Assembly (NCBI GenBank): GCA_963763305.1
Contig: CAVXNP010000001.1
Span: 248,001-312,000, forward strand
DNA: 64,000 bases
Origin: CAVXNP01 sp963763305
GTDB lineage: Bacteria; Pseudomonadota; Gammaproteobacteria; Xanthomonadales; Rhodanobacteraceae
Direction of reading: 5' to 3'
Shown here: in pieces, positions 1 through 8,824 of the stretch
Numbering within the stretch: position 1 is the first letter of the stretch
Layout: every line of letters begins with the position of its first letter
Position numbers and translations under genes: made by a program
The notes under the pieces: model-generated
What the model saw: the letters and a program-made list of their open reading frames with translations, nothing else
What the model was told of the DNA's origin: nothing
The model's database searches: none

Positions 1-100
1 CCGCCACACGCCCGGTTGCGGGAATCGTCACCCGACGGTTGCTAACCTTGAGCGCGGCGAGCGTTCCCGCCGTTTTCCCGAGGCAGCCAAGAGGATCCCC

Positions 101-1033
101 ATGAGTACAGACCACGGCATCCATACCATCGACACCGGCTTCGTGCGGCCACAGTTCGACGCCGCCTATCTGGTGGTCGAAAACGGGCGCGGTGCTTTCG
201 TCGACTGCGGTACCAACCATTCGGTGCCGCGCATGCTCGATGCATTGGGCCAGGCCGGACTGGAACCGGCCGACGTTGACTGGCTGATGCTCACTCACGT
301 GCACCTGGACCACGCCGGCGGCGCCGGCGAGCTGATGGCACGCCTGCCCAACGCCCGTCTGGTGGTGCACCCGCGCGGCGCGCGACACATGATCGATCCG
401 ACGCACCTGTGGGCCGGCGCCAGTGCGGTGTATGGCGAGTCCGCCATGGAGGACATGTACGGGCGGCTGCAACCGGTGCCGGCCGAGCGGGTGGTAGAGG
501 CGCCCGACGGCCACGTGATCGAGCTGGCCGGCCGCGCCTTCGACTGCCTGGATACCCCCGGACATGCGCGCCACCACCTGTGCTACCACGACAAGCGGGC
601 CAACGTGGCCTTCGTCGGTGACACCTTCGGACTGTCCTACCGTGAGCTGGACACCGAGAATGGCCCGTTCTCCGTACCCACCACCTCGCCCATCCAGTTC
701 GATCCCGACGCCCTGCACGCGTCGATCGACCGGTTGGTTGGATTGAAGCCGGAGGCCTTGTACCTGACCCACTACGGCCGGGTACAGCACCTGGCCCGAC
801 TTGCCGAGAACCTGCATGAGCAGATCGACGCCATGGTGGTGTTCGCCCGCTCATCGCGCGAGAAACCCGACCCGCACGCCTGGCTGGTCGCGGCGCTGAC
901 CAACCTTTACGTGGGCCGGCTCACCGCGCACGGCTGGACCCGGGGCCACGAGCCGCTGCGCGAGTTGCTGGCGACCGACATCGAACTCAACGCGCAGGGG
1001 CTGGAGTACTGGGCCGACCGCGAGGCAGCCTAG
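101..1033 (+). CDS. MBL-fold metallo-hydrolase
   Basis: 310-residue metallo-beta-lactamase-fold hydrolase, presumably cytoplasmic because no signal peptide is visible. The zinc motif HxHxDH appears as THVHLDHAGG at residues 65-74. A further metal-ligand histidine lies in DTPGHARHH near 152 and the aspartate in FVGDTF near 175, so the di-metal site looks complete. The ATG follows an AGAGGA ribosome site about 6 bases upstream. The substrate cannot be told from sequence: glyoxalase II-like, lactonase and other thioester or ester hydrolases share this fold. It converges with the FAD-oxidoreductase/CsaA pair and seems to be transcribed alone. Confidence 0.88.
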   Translation: MSTDHGIHTIDTGFVRPQFDAAYLVVENGRGAFVDCGTNHSVPRMLDALGQAGLEPADVDWLMLTHVHLDHAGGAGELMARLPNARLVVHPRGARHMIDPTHLWAGASAVYGESAMEDMYGRLQPVPAERVVEAPDGHVIELAGRAFDCLDTPGHARHHLCYHDKRANVAFVGDTFGLSYRELDTENGPFSVPTTSPIQFDPDALHASIDRLVGLKPEALYLTHYGRVQHLARLAENLHEQIDAMVVFARSSREKPDPHAWLVAALTNLYVGRLTAHGWTRGHEPLRELLATDIELNAQGLEYWADREAA

Positions 1034-1079
1034 CTTTTACGCCGCCTGGGAGCCCTGCCCGGACCAGCGCCCGGGGCGC

Positions 1080-1436
1080 TCAGGCCATCCGCGCGCCGTT
1101 GGGCACCGGTCGCTCGGGCGTGGTGATCACCACGCCGGCATCGGTGTGGAAGCCGGTCAACAGGAATTGCGAACGGAACGGGCCGATCTGCTTTTCAGGA
1201 AAGTTCAGCACGCCCACGATCTGCCGTCCCAGCAGGTCCTCGGCCCGGTACAGGTCGACGATCTGCGCGCTGGTCTTGCGTTCGCCGTAGGGGCCGAAGT
1301 CCGCCCAGACCTTCCAGGCCGGTCGCCGGGCCTGCGGAAATGGCTCCACCCGCACCACCGTGCCGGCAACGATCAACACCCTTTCGAAATCCGCCCACTC
1401 GATCGGTGCCGGCAGCGCTTGATCCATCTCGCTCAT
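1080..1436 (-). CDS. CsaA-like tRNA-binding domain protein
   Basis: 118-residue single OB-fold protein of the CsaA / EMAP-II-like tRNA-binding family. Family signatures are the core AGTVVRVEPFPQARRPAWKV near residues 24-43, TSAQIVDLY, and NFPEKQIGPF near 77-86. Such proteins bind tRNA or act as export-related chaperones in Bacillus; the role in proteobacteria is poorly defined. The ATG overlaps the stop of the upstream oxidoreductase in an ATGA, which argues for translational coupling and fixes the start. The usual family length of about 110 residues fits. Confidence 0.85.
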   Translation of the reverse strand: MSEMDQALPAPIEWADFERVLIVAGTVVRVEPFPQARRPAWKVWADFGPYGERKTSAQIVDLYRAEDLLGRQIVGVLNFPEKQIGPFRSQFLLTGFHTDAGVVITTPERPVPNGARMA

Positions 1437-2719
1437 CCTTCGATCCCCGCCTTCAGTGCATCCCTGCCCTGCGCCCACCAGTAACTGGACTGTGCTGCCA
1501 GGTAGCCCCAGGGACGGTGGGTGGCAGGCAGGCCGTATGCGGCAAACTGACGCCAGCGATCGTCGCCCTCGGCGATAGCCGCGGCAATCAGTTCGCCGGC
1601 GGCACAGGTCGAGCTCAGGCCGTGCCCGCCAAAGGCCTGCGCCCACCACAACCCATCCTCGCGCCCACCGATCTGCGGCATCTGGTGGCGTGCATAGCTC
1701 ATCAGCCCGGACCAGGCGTGGTCGATGCGTGCGTCCTTCAGTTGCGGGAACACGCGCAGCAGATCCTTGCGCAGCAGCCTCTGCACCGCCCCCGGCGAGC
1801 GGTTGCGTATCGAGATACGTCCGCCCCAGAGCAGGCGGGTGTCCGGCAGCGGCCGGTAGTAGTCGAAGGCAAAGCGTGTGTCGTAGATCGCCGCACGCGT
1901 ATCCAGGCAGCCGGTGAGCCGGTCGCCCAACGGTTCGGTCACCATCACGTAGGTGGCGATCGGCAGGATCGCCCGATCGATCCGCCGCTCCAGTCCGGCC
2001 AGGTAGCCACCGCAGGCCAGCACCACCTGGTCGGCAAGCAATTCGCCCTGCGCGGTGCGCACCCGCCAGCGCGAACCGACCCGCTCCAGCTGCCGTACCC
2101 CGCTGTGCTCGTGGATCTGCACGCCCTGCGTGGCGGCGGCCCGGGACAGCCCGATCGCGAAGTTGAGCGGATGAAGGTGCAGCGCGTCGTGTTCGAACAA
2201 GCCGTCGTGGTAGCGGCGGCTATGGATGCGCTGGTGCAATTCGGTCTCGGGCAACCACTCCCACGACACGCCGTAGTGCCGCGCCAGCAATTCCTGGCGC
2301 TGCCGCAGCACGGAAGGATCGCGAAACCAGTTCGCCCAGATCACCCCCTGGTCCACCGCATCGCAGGCGATCCCGTAATCGATCACGCGCTGGCGTATGC
2401 GATGAACGCCCTCCACGGTCAGGCCGAACAACGCCGCGGCAGCAGCCGGCCCCCTTTGTCGCAACAGGGCCTGTTCCCCCAGCGAGTATCCGGCGAAAAC
2501 GAAGCCGCCATTTCGACCCGAAGCGCCGAAACCAATCTGCTCGCGCTCCAGCAGCCGCACCTCGCCCACGCCACGTTCGGCCAGGCCCAGTGCCGTGTTC
2601 AAACCGGCGTAGCCGCCACCGATCACCACCACGCGTGCCTCGCTGCGCCCCTGCAACGGGGCATACGGTGCATAGGGGGTGGCCGTGGCGCGGTAGTACG
2701 AGTCGATGGCGGTAGACAT
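1433..2719 (-). CDS. FAD-dependent oxidoreductase, DAO/PuuB-like
   Basis: 428-residue flavoprotein of the D-amino-acid-oxidase superfamily, closest in style to gamma-glutamylputrescine oxidase (PuuB). The FAD-binding Rossmann motif VVIGGGYAGLNTALGL is at residues 31-46, followed by RLLEREQIGFGASGRNGGF, the GR-NGG signature typical of this group. Later segments VVLACGGYLAG and the C-terminal GLWWAQAFGGHGLSSTCAAG complete the FAD site. It probably oxidises an amine or amino acid with release of peroxide; the substrate is inferred only. The frame stays open upstream, but the added residues do not look like protein, so the ATG at 2719 is preferred even though its ribosome site is weak. It is coupled to csaA downstream. 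Confidence 0.82.
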   Translation of the reverse strand: MSTAIDSYYRATATPYAPYAPLQGRSEARVVVIGGGYAGLNTALGLAERGVGEVRLLEREQIGFGASGRNGGFVFAGYSLGEQALLRQRGPAAAAALFGLTVEGVHRIRQRVIDYGIACDAVDQGVIWANWFRDPSVLRQRQELLARHYGVSWEWLPETELHQRIHSRRYHDGLFEHDALHLHPLNFAIGLSRAAATQGVQIHEHSGVRQLERVGSRWRVRTAQGELLADQVVLACGGYLAGLERRIDRAILPIATYVMVTEPLGDRLTGCLDTRAAIYDTRFAFDYYRPLPDTRLLWGGRISIRNRSPGAVQRLLRKDLLRVFPQLKDARIDHAWSGLMSYARHQMPQIGGREDGLWWAQAFGGHGLSSTCAAGELIAAAIAEGDDRWRQFAAYGLPATHRPWGYLAAQSSYWWAQGRDALKAGIEG

Positions 2720-3058
2720 CCTCAGGCAGCCGCAGACGATCCAGCGCCGAAGCATACCCGTGGTCGGTCGACTCCACCACGCCAGCGCCAGCGTCTGTTC
2801 ATCGCTGCCGGTGGGTCTGGTCTGTGCGCAACCGGTGGCGTCTTCCGCCCATGCCGGAAACCAGCCTGCCGGGCTGCTGGCGGCAACGCCCATGTCACGG
2901 AAAAACGACATCCGTTCCGGCGCAGTGTCCCAGCGTGAGCGTTCGCCAACGGCGATCGGTGGCGAAGCCCGGAGAAAAGGCGCCGCCGCATGAACGACGA
3001 CGCCTGGTCCGGTTGCCGTCCGGCTGCGCGAGCGGTAATCGCCCGCGAGCCCCTTCGC
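2720..3058. other. intergenic region with no gene seen
   Basis: About 340 bases lie between the galU stop and the start chosen for the FAD oxidoreductase. Open frames exist on both strands but are rich in Arg, Pro and Ser and look like chance frames of GC-rich DNA. I see no convincing terminator or operator. Part of the region should hold the promoter of the oxidoreductase-csaA pair. Confidence 0.4.
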
Positions 3059-3934
3059 TCAGATCTGGGCGAGGAACTCCCGCACGGTGGGTGCCAGCCT
3101 CGGGTCCTGCATGGCCATGTGCATGGTCGCGCGGACAAGACCGGCTTTGTTGCCGCAATCGAAACGGGTGCCGGCGAAGCGGTAGGCAAGCACCTTGCCC
3201 TGCTCCTTGAGCAGCGCCTCGATGGCATCGGTCAACTGGATCTCGCCACCAGCACCGGGGGTGGTCTGCTCCAGCAACTCGAAGATGCGCCCGGGCAGGA
3301 CGTAGCGACCGACCACGGCGAGGTTGGACGGCGCATCGGCCGGCTTGGGCTTCTCCACCATGTAGCGAATCGCCGCGCTGCGCTCGTCGATCGCCACCGC
3401 ATCGACGATGCCGTACTTGTCGGTCTGATCGTGCGGAACTTCCTCGACCGCGATCACCCCGGCCGCGGATTCGGCTTGCGCCAGGTCCGCCATCTGTCCC
3501 AGGGCGCCACGGCCTGCATTCCAGATCAAATCGTCGGGCAGGATCACACCGAACGGCTCGTCACCCACCACCGGTTTGGCGCACAGCACCGCATGCCCCA
3601 GCCCGAGTGCCTCCGGCTGCGTCACGAAGACCGCGCGGACGTTGTGCGGCAAGGTGCCCTGGACCAGGGCAAGCAGCTCATCCTTGCCTTTTTCCTCCAG
3701 CTTGGCTTCGAGCTCGTAGGCCTTGTCGAAATAATCGGCAATGGCGTGCTTGTAACGGTTGGTGACGAAGATCAGCGTATCGGCGCCCGCGTCCACCGCC
3801 TCGTCCACGGCGTACTGGATCAGCGGCCGGTCCAGCACCGGCAGCATCTCCTTGGCGACCACCTTGGTGGCGGGAAGAAAACGCGTACCCAGGCCGGCGA
3901 CCGGGAATACCACCTTGCGCAACGGTTTGCTCAC
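3059..3934 (-). CDS. galU: UTP--glucose-1-phosphate uridylyltransferase
   Basis: 291-residue GalU, which makes UDP-glucose from UTP and glucose-1-phosphate for LPS, exopolysaccharide and trehalose synthesis in the cytoplasm. The nucleotide-binding motif AGLGTRFLPATK is at residues 13-24, followed by the family block KEMLPVLDRPLIQYAVDEA. Later signatures include LGHAVLCAKPVVGDEPFGV and EKPKPADAPSNLAVVGRY. The start is GTG, placed directly after the TGA of wbpM with no gap, so galU is the last gene of the envelope run and probably translationally coupled to it. Length and motifs match bacterial GalU. Confidence 0.95.
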   Translation of the reverse strand: MSKPLRKVVFPVAGLGTRFLPATKVVAKEMLPVLDRPLIQYAVDEAVDAGADTLIFVTNRYKHAIADYFDKAYELEAKLEEKGKDELLALVQGTLPHNVRAVFVTQPEALGLGHAVLCAKPVVGDEPFGVILPDDLIWNAGRGALGQMADLAQAESAAGVIAVEEVPHDQTDKYGIVDAVAIDERSAAIRYMVEKPKPADAPSNLAVVGRYVLPGRIFELLEQTTPGAGGEIQLTDAIEALLKEQGKVLAYRFAGTRFDCGNKAGLVRATMHMAMQDPRLAPTVREFLAQI

Positions 3935-5833
3935 TCACATCTCTCCTGCAGTGTCGATCCGGCGAATGGATACCACATTGTCCGGCTGCGCAGTGTCACT
4001 CCAGCGGAAAGACGGCAGCAGGCTTGAAACACAGCGGCGCAATTCCTCCTCGTCGAACTGGCTGGATGCTTCGGATGCCTTCGCCAGCAACGCCTGCAGC
4101 AGCTCCCAGGACACTTCCCGGTGCTGCGCGAGAAAGATCTTGGCGTGCGCGGTAGCGCTGTAGTTCTCCTGCGCGTGGAAGAGCTCCTCGAACAGCTTCT
4201 CGCCCGCGCGCAGCCCTGTATAGACGATCGGCACCTCGGTCCCGGGTTTCTTGCCGGCGAAGCGGATCATCTGCTCGGCCAGGTCGCGGATCTTGACCGG
4301 CTCGCCCATGTCCAGGGCAAAGATTTCACCGCCCTGCCCCAGGCAGGCCGACTGCAGGATCAGCTGACAGGCCTCGGGAATGGTCATGAAGTAACGCGAA
4401 ATCTCCGGATGGGTGACCGTGACCGGGCCGCCGCTGCGTATCTGCTGGCGGAACAGCGGTACCACCGAGCCGGCCGAATCGAGCACGTTGCCGAACCGTA
4501 CGGTCACAAACCGGGTCGCCGACTGCGCGTTGAGATTCTGGCAATAGATTTCGGCCATGCGCTTGCACGCGCCCATCACGCTGGTCGGGTTGACCGCCTT
4601 GTCGGTGGAGATCAGGACAAAGCACTCGGCCCGGAACTCGTCGGCCATGTCCGCGGCAATGCGTGTGGCCAGCACATTGTTGCGGAATGCCGCACGCAAC
4701 TGACGTTGCAACATCGGTACATGCTTGTAGGCGGCCGCATGGAAGACCACCTGCGGGCGACTCTCGGCGAAAGCTCGCTGCATGGCGACCCGGTCCCCCG
4801 CATCGGCGAGTACGCCCTCGATGACGGTTTCCGGATATTCGGCGCGCAGTTCCTTGAGGATGCGATAGAGGTTGTACTCGCTCTGCTCGACGATGGTCAG
4901 CGATTGCGCGCCCAATCGCGCCACCTGGCGGCAAAGCTCCGAGCCGATCGAGCCGCCGCCACCGGTAACCAGTACCCGGTGTCCGGTCAGATTCTCGCGG
5001 ATCGAGGTCCAATCGAGCTCGACCGCATCACGACCAAGCAGGTCCTCGATCGCCACTTCCTTGATCTCGTTGAAGTGGGCGCGCCCGGCCACGACGTCTT
5101 CCAGACGCGGTACGGTGCGATACGGCAGACCGGTCTGATCGCACAAGCCGACCACCCGCCGCATCTGTTCGCTGGATGCGGCCGGAAGTGCGATGAGCAG
5201 CATGTCGACCGCCGCTTCCTTGGCGACCTCGGGCAGTTGCAGAATGGAACCGAGTACGGGATGACCGTTGATCCGTCCCCCACGCAGGCCGGGCTTGTCA
5301 TCGAGAAAGCCGACCACCCCGTAGCGGCCATCCCGGCGAAGATCACGCGACAGTGCTTCACCGGCGCGGTCGGCACCGAGAATCAGCACGCGCTTTGCCG
5401 GCTGGCTAAGGGACATGTCCAGGCGACTGTCCTTCCAGAACCGGTAGAGCATGCGGGGAATGCCCAACAGGAGCGCCAGCACCACCGGGTACAGCAGCAA
5501 CACCGAGCGCGGCACGCCCTCCATGCGGCCGTACAGGAACAGCGCCAGGTAGATCGCCAGCGCCCCGGCGCCGGTGGCGCGCAGGATGTTCCACAGGTCC
5601 GGCAAGCTGGCGAAACGCCAGACACCCTTGTACAAGCCCGTCCAGGTGAACATCAGACCCTGCAACAGCAGGACGATGGGGAACTCGAGCGGCTCGAATG
5701 CGCCGTGCTGCCCGGGCACCATGGCGTACCGGAGCAGCTTGGCGAGCCACCACGCCAGCCCTGCCATGGCCAGATCGTGGGTCACCACCACCACGCGCGG
5801 ATGGATAAGGGCGAAAAGCTTACGTACTGCCAT
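3935..5833 (-). CDS. wbpM: WbpM/CapD-type nucleoside-diphosphate-sugar 4,6-dehydratase
   Basis: 632-residue integral-membrane UDP-sugar 4,6-dehydratase of the WbpM/CapD/FlaA1 long form. Four hydrophobic helices occupy roughly residues 10-130. An extra Rossmann domain (VLILGADRAGEALSRDL, near 145) follows, then the catalytic SDR domain with TGGGGSIGSELCRQ near 290 and STDKAVNPTSVMGACKR near 405, which holds the Ser-Met-Lys site of this subfamily. It should supply UDP-4-keto-6-deoxy sugar for O-antigen or capsule. An ATG 12 bases upstream is possible, but the chosen ATG has GAGG six bases ahead. It overlaps the 3' end of the upstream glycosyltransferase by 14 bases and abuts galU. Confidence 0.9.
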   Translation of the reverse strand: MAVRKLFALIHPRVVVVTHDLAMAGLAWWLAKLLRYAMVPGQHGAFEPLEFPIVLLLQGLMFTWTGLYKGVWRFASLPDLWNILRATGAGALAIYLALFLYGRMEGVPRSVLLLYPVVLALLLGIPRMLYRFWKDSRLDMSLSQPAKRVLILGADRAGEALSRDLRRDGRYGVVGFLDDKPGLRGGRINGHPVLGSILQLPEVAKEAAVDMLLIALPAASSEQMRRVVGLCDQTGLPYRTVPRLEDVVAGRAHFNEIKEVAIEDLLGRDAVELDWTSIRENLTGHRVLVTGGGGSIGSELCRQVARLGAQSLTIVEQSEYNLYRILKELRAEYPETVIEGVLADAGDRVAMQRAFAESRPQVVFHAAAYKHVPMLQRQLRAAFRNNVLATRIAADMADEFRAECFVLISTDKAVNPTSVMGACKRMAEIYCQNLNAQSATRFVTVRFGNVLDSAGSVVPLFRQQIRSGGPVTVTHPEISRYFMTIPEACQLILQSACLGQGGEIFALDMGEPVKIRDLAEQMIRFAGKKPGTEVPIVYTGLRAGEKLFEELFHAQENYSATAHAKIFLAQHREVSWELLQALLAKASEASSQFDEEELRRCVSSLLPSFRWSDTAQPDNVVSIRRIDTAGEM

Positions 5834-6845
5834 GGGTAGCCTCATGCAAGTCGCGCCGAAGGCACCGGCGCTTGGTAACGATCCATGTTGTAGCCGCTAT
5901 CGTGTAAACGAACAGGCAGACTGCAAAACCGTACTCGGGCGTATGCTTCATCAGTACCACCGCTGGCGCTGCAACCAACAGGTTCCAGCCAAGGTAGGCT
6001 GTGGCACACCTCCGATGCGACCACCCCGAACGTACCAGCCACTGGTACAGGTGCTCGCGATGCGGACTATACCAGCGACGCCCGCGCAGAAACCGGCTGA
6101 GCAGGGTCAGACTGGCATCGGTGACGAACGCCGAGCCCAGAACCAGCACCGGCCACGTCAGCGACGGCCTCCACCAGGACAGCGCGGCCGCCAACCCGAA
6201 CAACAGAAACCCTGCGGCACCGCTGCCCACGTCACCCATGAACACCCGTGCCGGAGCCCAGTTGTAGGGCAGAAAACCCATGCCGGCGGCAGCAACGACC
6301 AGCGCACCCCCGGCAAGGGCCGGCTGCCCGGCCACGGCTGCGAGCAAGCCGATGCCGGAGGCGACGAAGACCAACTGTTGTGCCAGCAGTCCGTCGATAC
6401 CGTCCATGAAGTTGTGCAGGTTCACGCTCCAGGCCCCGGTCGGAACCAGCACGAGCAGCCACCACCAGGCGTGCCCGTCCGCCAACAGGGACACACCGAA
6501 CAGGCCGCTGGCGAGCAGTTGCACGCCGAGTCGGGGCAGCACGCCCAGTGGTTGGTGGTCGTCGAGCCAACCGACCAGGGCAACCATCACGGTGCCCCCG
6601 ATCAGCCCGCCGACCAGCCAGCCCGAAGCCGCCGCCGGGGAAGCGAGCAGGGCCCACGGGACCACGAGCACGCAGGCCACCACGATGCCGATGCCGCCGC
6701 CACGCGCGGTGGGAAGGCTGTGCGAGCGGCGCTTTCCCGGCTGGTCCAGCATGCCGCGCCGGTGCGCGTAGGCGATCGACAGATGCACTACCCACGAGGA
6801 CACCCCCAGGGACAACAGCATCCACCCGAGAACCGACCACGACAT
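5820..6845 (-). CDS. wbpL: WecA/WbpL-family undecaprenyl-phosphate sugar-1-P transferase
   Basis: 341-residue polytopic membrane enzyme of the glycosyltransferase-4 (MraY/WecA/WbpL) family. It transfers a HexNAc-1-phosphate to undecaprenyl phosphate and starts O-antigen or polysaccharide units at the inner membrane. The family motif HSLPTARGGGIG is near residue 40. VNLHNFMDGIDGLLAQQ near 150 holds the metal-binding NFMDGID signature, and MGDVGSGAAGFLLF near 205 is the third motif. About ten hydrophobic helices are visible. The ATG lies 11 bases after the lapB stop. The wbpL-wbpM pairing beside ihfB and rpsA resembles the edge of the Pseudomonas B-band O-antigen locus. Confidence 0.88.
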   Translation of the reverse strand: MSWSVLGWMLLSLGVSSWVVHLSIAYAHRRGMLDQPGKRRSHSLPTARGGGIGIVVACVLVVPWALLASPAAASGWLVGGLIGGTVMVALVGWLDDHQPLGVLPRLGVQLLASGLFGVSLLADGHAWWWLLVLVPTGAWSVNLHNFMDGIDGLLAQQLVFVASGIGLLAAVAGQPALAGGALVVAAAGMGFLPYNWAPARVFMGDVGSGAAGFLLFGLAAALSWWRPSLTWPVLVLGSAFVTDASLTLLSRFLRGRRWYSPHREHLYQWLVRSGWSHRRCATAYLGWNLLVAAPAVVLMKHTPEYGFAVCLFVYTIAATTWIVTKRRCLRRDLHEATHGST

Positions 6846-6856
6846 GCCGGCGAAAA

Positions 6857-8029
6857 TCACTCGTTGGCCACGCCATGGATCGGACGAATCGTGCTCCAGC
6901 TCTTGCAACTGGGGCACTGCCAGTGGTGCGCCTTGGCGCCGAAGCCACAGCGGCTGCAACGATACATCGCCTGGCCTTCGAGCAACTTTCGGGTCAGGTC
7001 CCGCAGGATCAGGAAGTTTTCCCTGACCTCGCCCTCGATCTTGTCCATGGTGGCGTCGATCAGCGCCATCAGCCCGCGCACGGAGGGGCGCAGGCGCAGC
7101 TGCGAGGTGAGGTACTCGATCGCCACGCGTTCCCCATCACGCTCCCGGTACAGTCGGGTCAGTGCCAGCACGGGCGACACCCCGTGATAACGCGCCACCA
7201 GATCCTGCAGGAAGTGTTCGGCCCGCCCGGTCTGCTGGCCGCGGGCGTAACTCTCCAGCAACGGTGGCAGGATGTCCGGCACGAAGGCGGGATCGGCATT
7301 TACCGCTGCCTCGTACGCCTCCACCGCCTCGGCATGCTCGCCAGCCTCGGCATGCAGGCGACCGGTCAGCATGAACGCCCGCACGCAATCGCCCTGGCAT
7401 TCGAACGCCTGACGCAGGTAACCGCGTGCTTCGGCCCGGGCACCGTGCTGACGTGCGCGCTCGGCCAGTTCGCAATAGAACTGGGCGATCACCGCGCAGT
7501 CGTTTTCGCCGGTCATTGTCTCCAGTCGACGCGCATGGGCAATCGCCTTGTGCCAGTCCCGCTCGTGCTGGTAGATGGCTACCAGATGCCTGAGTGCCGA
7601 AGGCGCGTGCGCGTCCATCGCCACCAGGTCGCAGAACAGCGCTTCGGCCCGATCAAGCAGGCCGGCACGCATGTAGTCCTCACCCAGCTCCAGCAGCGCC
7701 ACCGTCTTCATCGCCTCGGTCAGGCCAGGCCGCGACACCAGGTGCTGATGCAGGCGGATGGCGCGGTCCACCTCACCGCGGCGGCGAAACAGGTTGCCCA
7801 GCGCAAGATGGGTCTCGACCGTGTCGCGGTTGTACTCGGCCAGCTTCAGAAACACCTCGATGGCCTTGTCCTGCTCCTCGTTGAGCAGGTAATTGAGGCC
7901 ACGGAAGTAGTCGGAGGAAAGCTCGCTTACGCGCATGCCGGAACGGCGCACAGCCAGGCGGCGGGCGGAGAACCAGCCGCTGGCAAAGGCCGCCGGCACA
8001 AGCAGGACCAGCACATAGAGCATGTTCAT
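6857..8029 (-). CDS. lapB: lipopolysaccharide assembly protein LapB
   Basis: 390-residue LapB (YciM): one N-terminal membrane helix (residues 1-20), then nine or so TPR repeats in the cytoplasm. The C-terminal rubredoxin-like metal site has two Cys pairs, CSRCGFG near 360 and CPSCKSW near 378. In enteric bacteria it acts with FtsH to control LpxC turnover and so LPS level. The ATG overlaps the lapA stop by four bases (ATGA), giving the conserved lapA-lapB pair. Both metal-binding motifs are intact. Confidence 0.94.
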   Translation of the reverse strand: MNMLYVLVLLVPAAFASGWFSARRLAVRRSGMRVSELSSDYFRGLNYLLNEEQDKAIEVFLKLAEYNRDTVETHLALGNLFRRRGEVDRAIRLHQHLVSRPGLTEAMKTVALLELGEDYMRAGLLDRAEALFCDLVAMDAHAPSALRHLVAIYQHERDWHKAIAHARRLETMTGENDCAVIAQFYCELAERARQHGARAEARGYLRQAFECQGDCVRAFMLTGRLHAEAGEHAEAVEAYEAAVNADPAFVPDILPPLLESYARGQQTGRAEHFLQDLVARYHGVSPVLALTRLYRERDGERVAIEYLTSQLRLRPSVRGLMALIDATMDKIEGEVRENFLILRDLTRKLLEGQAMYRCSRCGFGAKAHHWQCPSCKSWSTIRPIHGVANE

Positions 8030-8268
8030 GGGCGGGTCGCGAGTGTCCTGCTGTTGCGATGGCGCCGATGATGCATGTGGGTTCCCAGCCAGGCCGTCAG
8101 ACCGCCCAGCAGCCAGCCGATCACCAGCATCGCCAGCAGCGCGGCGCCCTTGGGTACCAGCAGCCGGGCAAAGCCGAGGTCGTAGGAGACCAGCTCGGCA
8201 TTGAGCGCACCGACGATCACGCCGGCGACAACGAACAGCATGAGGATGAGAATGGCGAGCAGGCGCAT
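8026..8268 (-). CDS. lapA: LapA-domain inner-membrane protein
   Basis: 80-residue inner-membrane protein with two hydrophobic helices (about residues 3-23 and 42-62) and a basic tail, HMHHRRHRNSR. It matches the LapA (YciS, DUF1049) family by size, topology and the motif ALNAELVSYDLGFA. It partners LapB in LPS homeostasis. The first ATG that gives a direct hydrophobic start was chosen; upstream codons read as noise. The stop overlaps the lapB start. About 170 bases separate it from ihfB. Confidence 0.9.
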   Translation of the reverse strand: MRLLAILILMLFVVAGVIVGALNAELVSYDLGFARLLVPKGAALLAMLVIGWLLGGLTAWLGTHMHHRRHRNSRTLATRP

Positions 8269-8440
8269 GCCCTCGACTTTAACCGATTGCCCGGAATCGG
8301 CACAGCTTGCCAGCTGAACTGAAAGCCCTCGTGCTCTTTCGCCAGGCAAACAAAAGGCAGGACCGGCCCGTAGCCGCCTGCCTGTTCTATGGACTCGTGA
8401 TGGACCCGCGCCATCGTCGCGCCGCCAGGGCGGCCAGCTA

Positions 8441-8743
8441 CTACGGCATGCTGTCGAGCTCCACCAGGGTATTGACCCGCTCGCGCAGTTCCTTGCCCGG
8501 CTTGAAGTGCGGCACGTGCTTGCCCGGCAATGCCACCGCTTCGCCCGTCTTGGGGTTGCGCCCCATGCGCGGTGGGCGGTAATGCAGCGCGAAACTGCCG
8601 AAACCGCGAACCTCGATGCGCTCGCCATGCGACAGTGCGTGACTCATCTGCTCGATCACGCTCTTGACGGCCAGTTCCACATCGCCAAAGGCAAGGTGGG
8701 TCTGGCGCCGGGCCAGGGCCTCGATCAGTTCGGATTTTGTCAT
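8441..8743 (-). CDS. ihfB: integration host factor subunit beta
   Basis: 100-residue HU/IHF-family protein. IHF beta pairs with IhfA to bend DNA at specific sites. The start MTKSELIEALARRQ is typical of IhfB, and the DNA-contacting arm appears as RPPRMGRNPKTGEAV near residues 60-75. An in-frame ATG three codons upstream is less typical. The rpsA-ihfB order is conserved in gammaproteobacteria; the gap from rpsA is 81 bases. Confidence 0.95.
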   Translation of the reverse strand: MTKSELIEALARRQTHLAFGDVELAVKSVIEQMSHALSHGERIEVRGFGSFALHYRPPRMGRNPKTGEAVALPGKHVPHFKPGKELRERVNTLVELDSMP

Positions 8744-8824
8744 GGTCCCCAATTCCGTGACGTGTAACAGCGGGGCGGCACGCAGGCCGCCCCGCTTCAG
8801 GCACTAGAAACTTGCCACAGGCTC

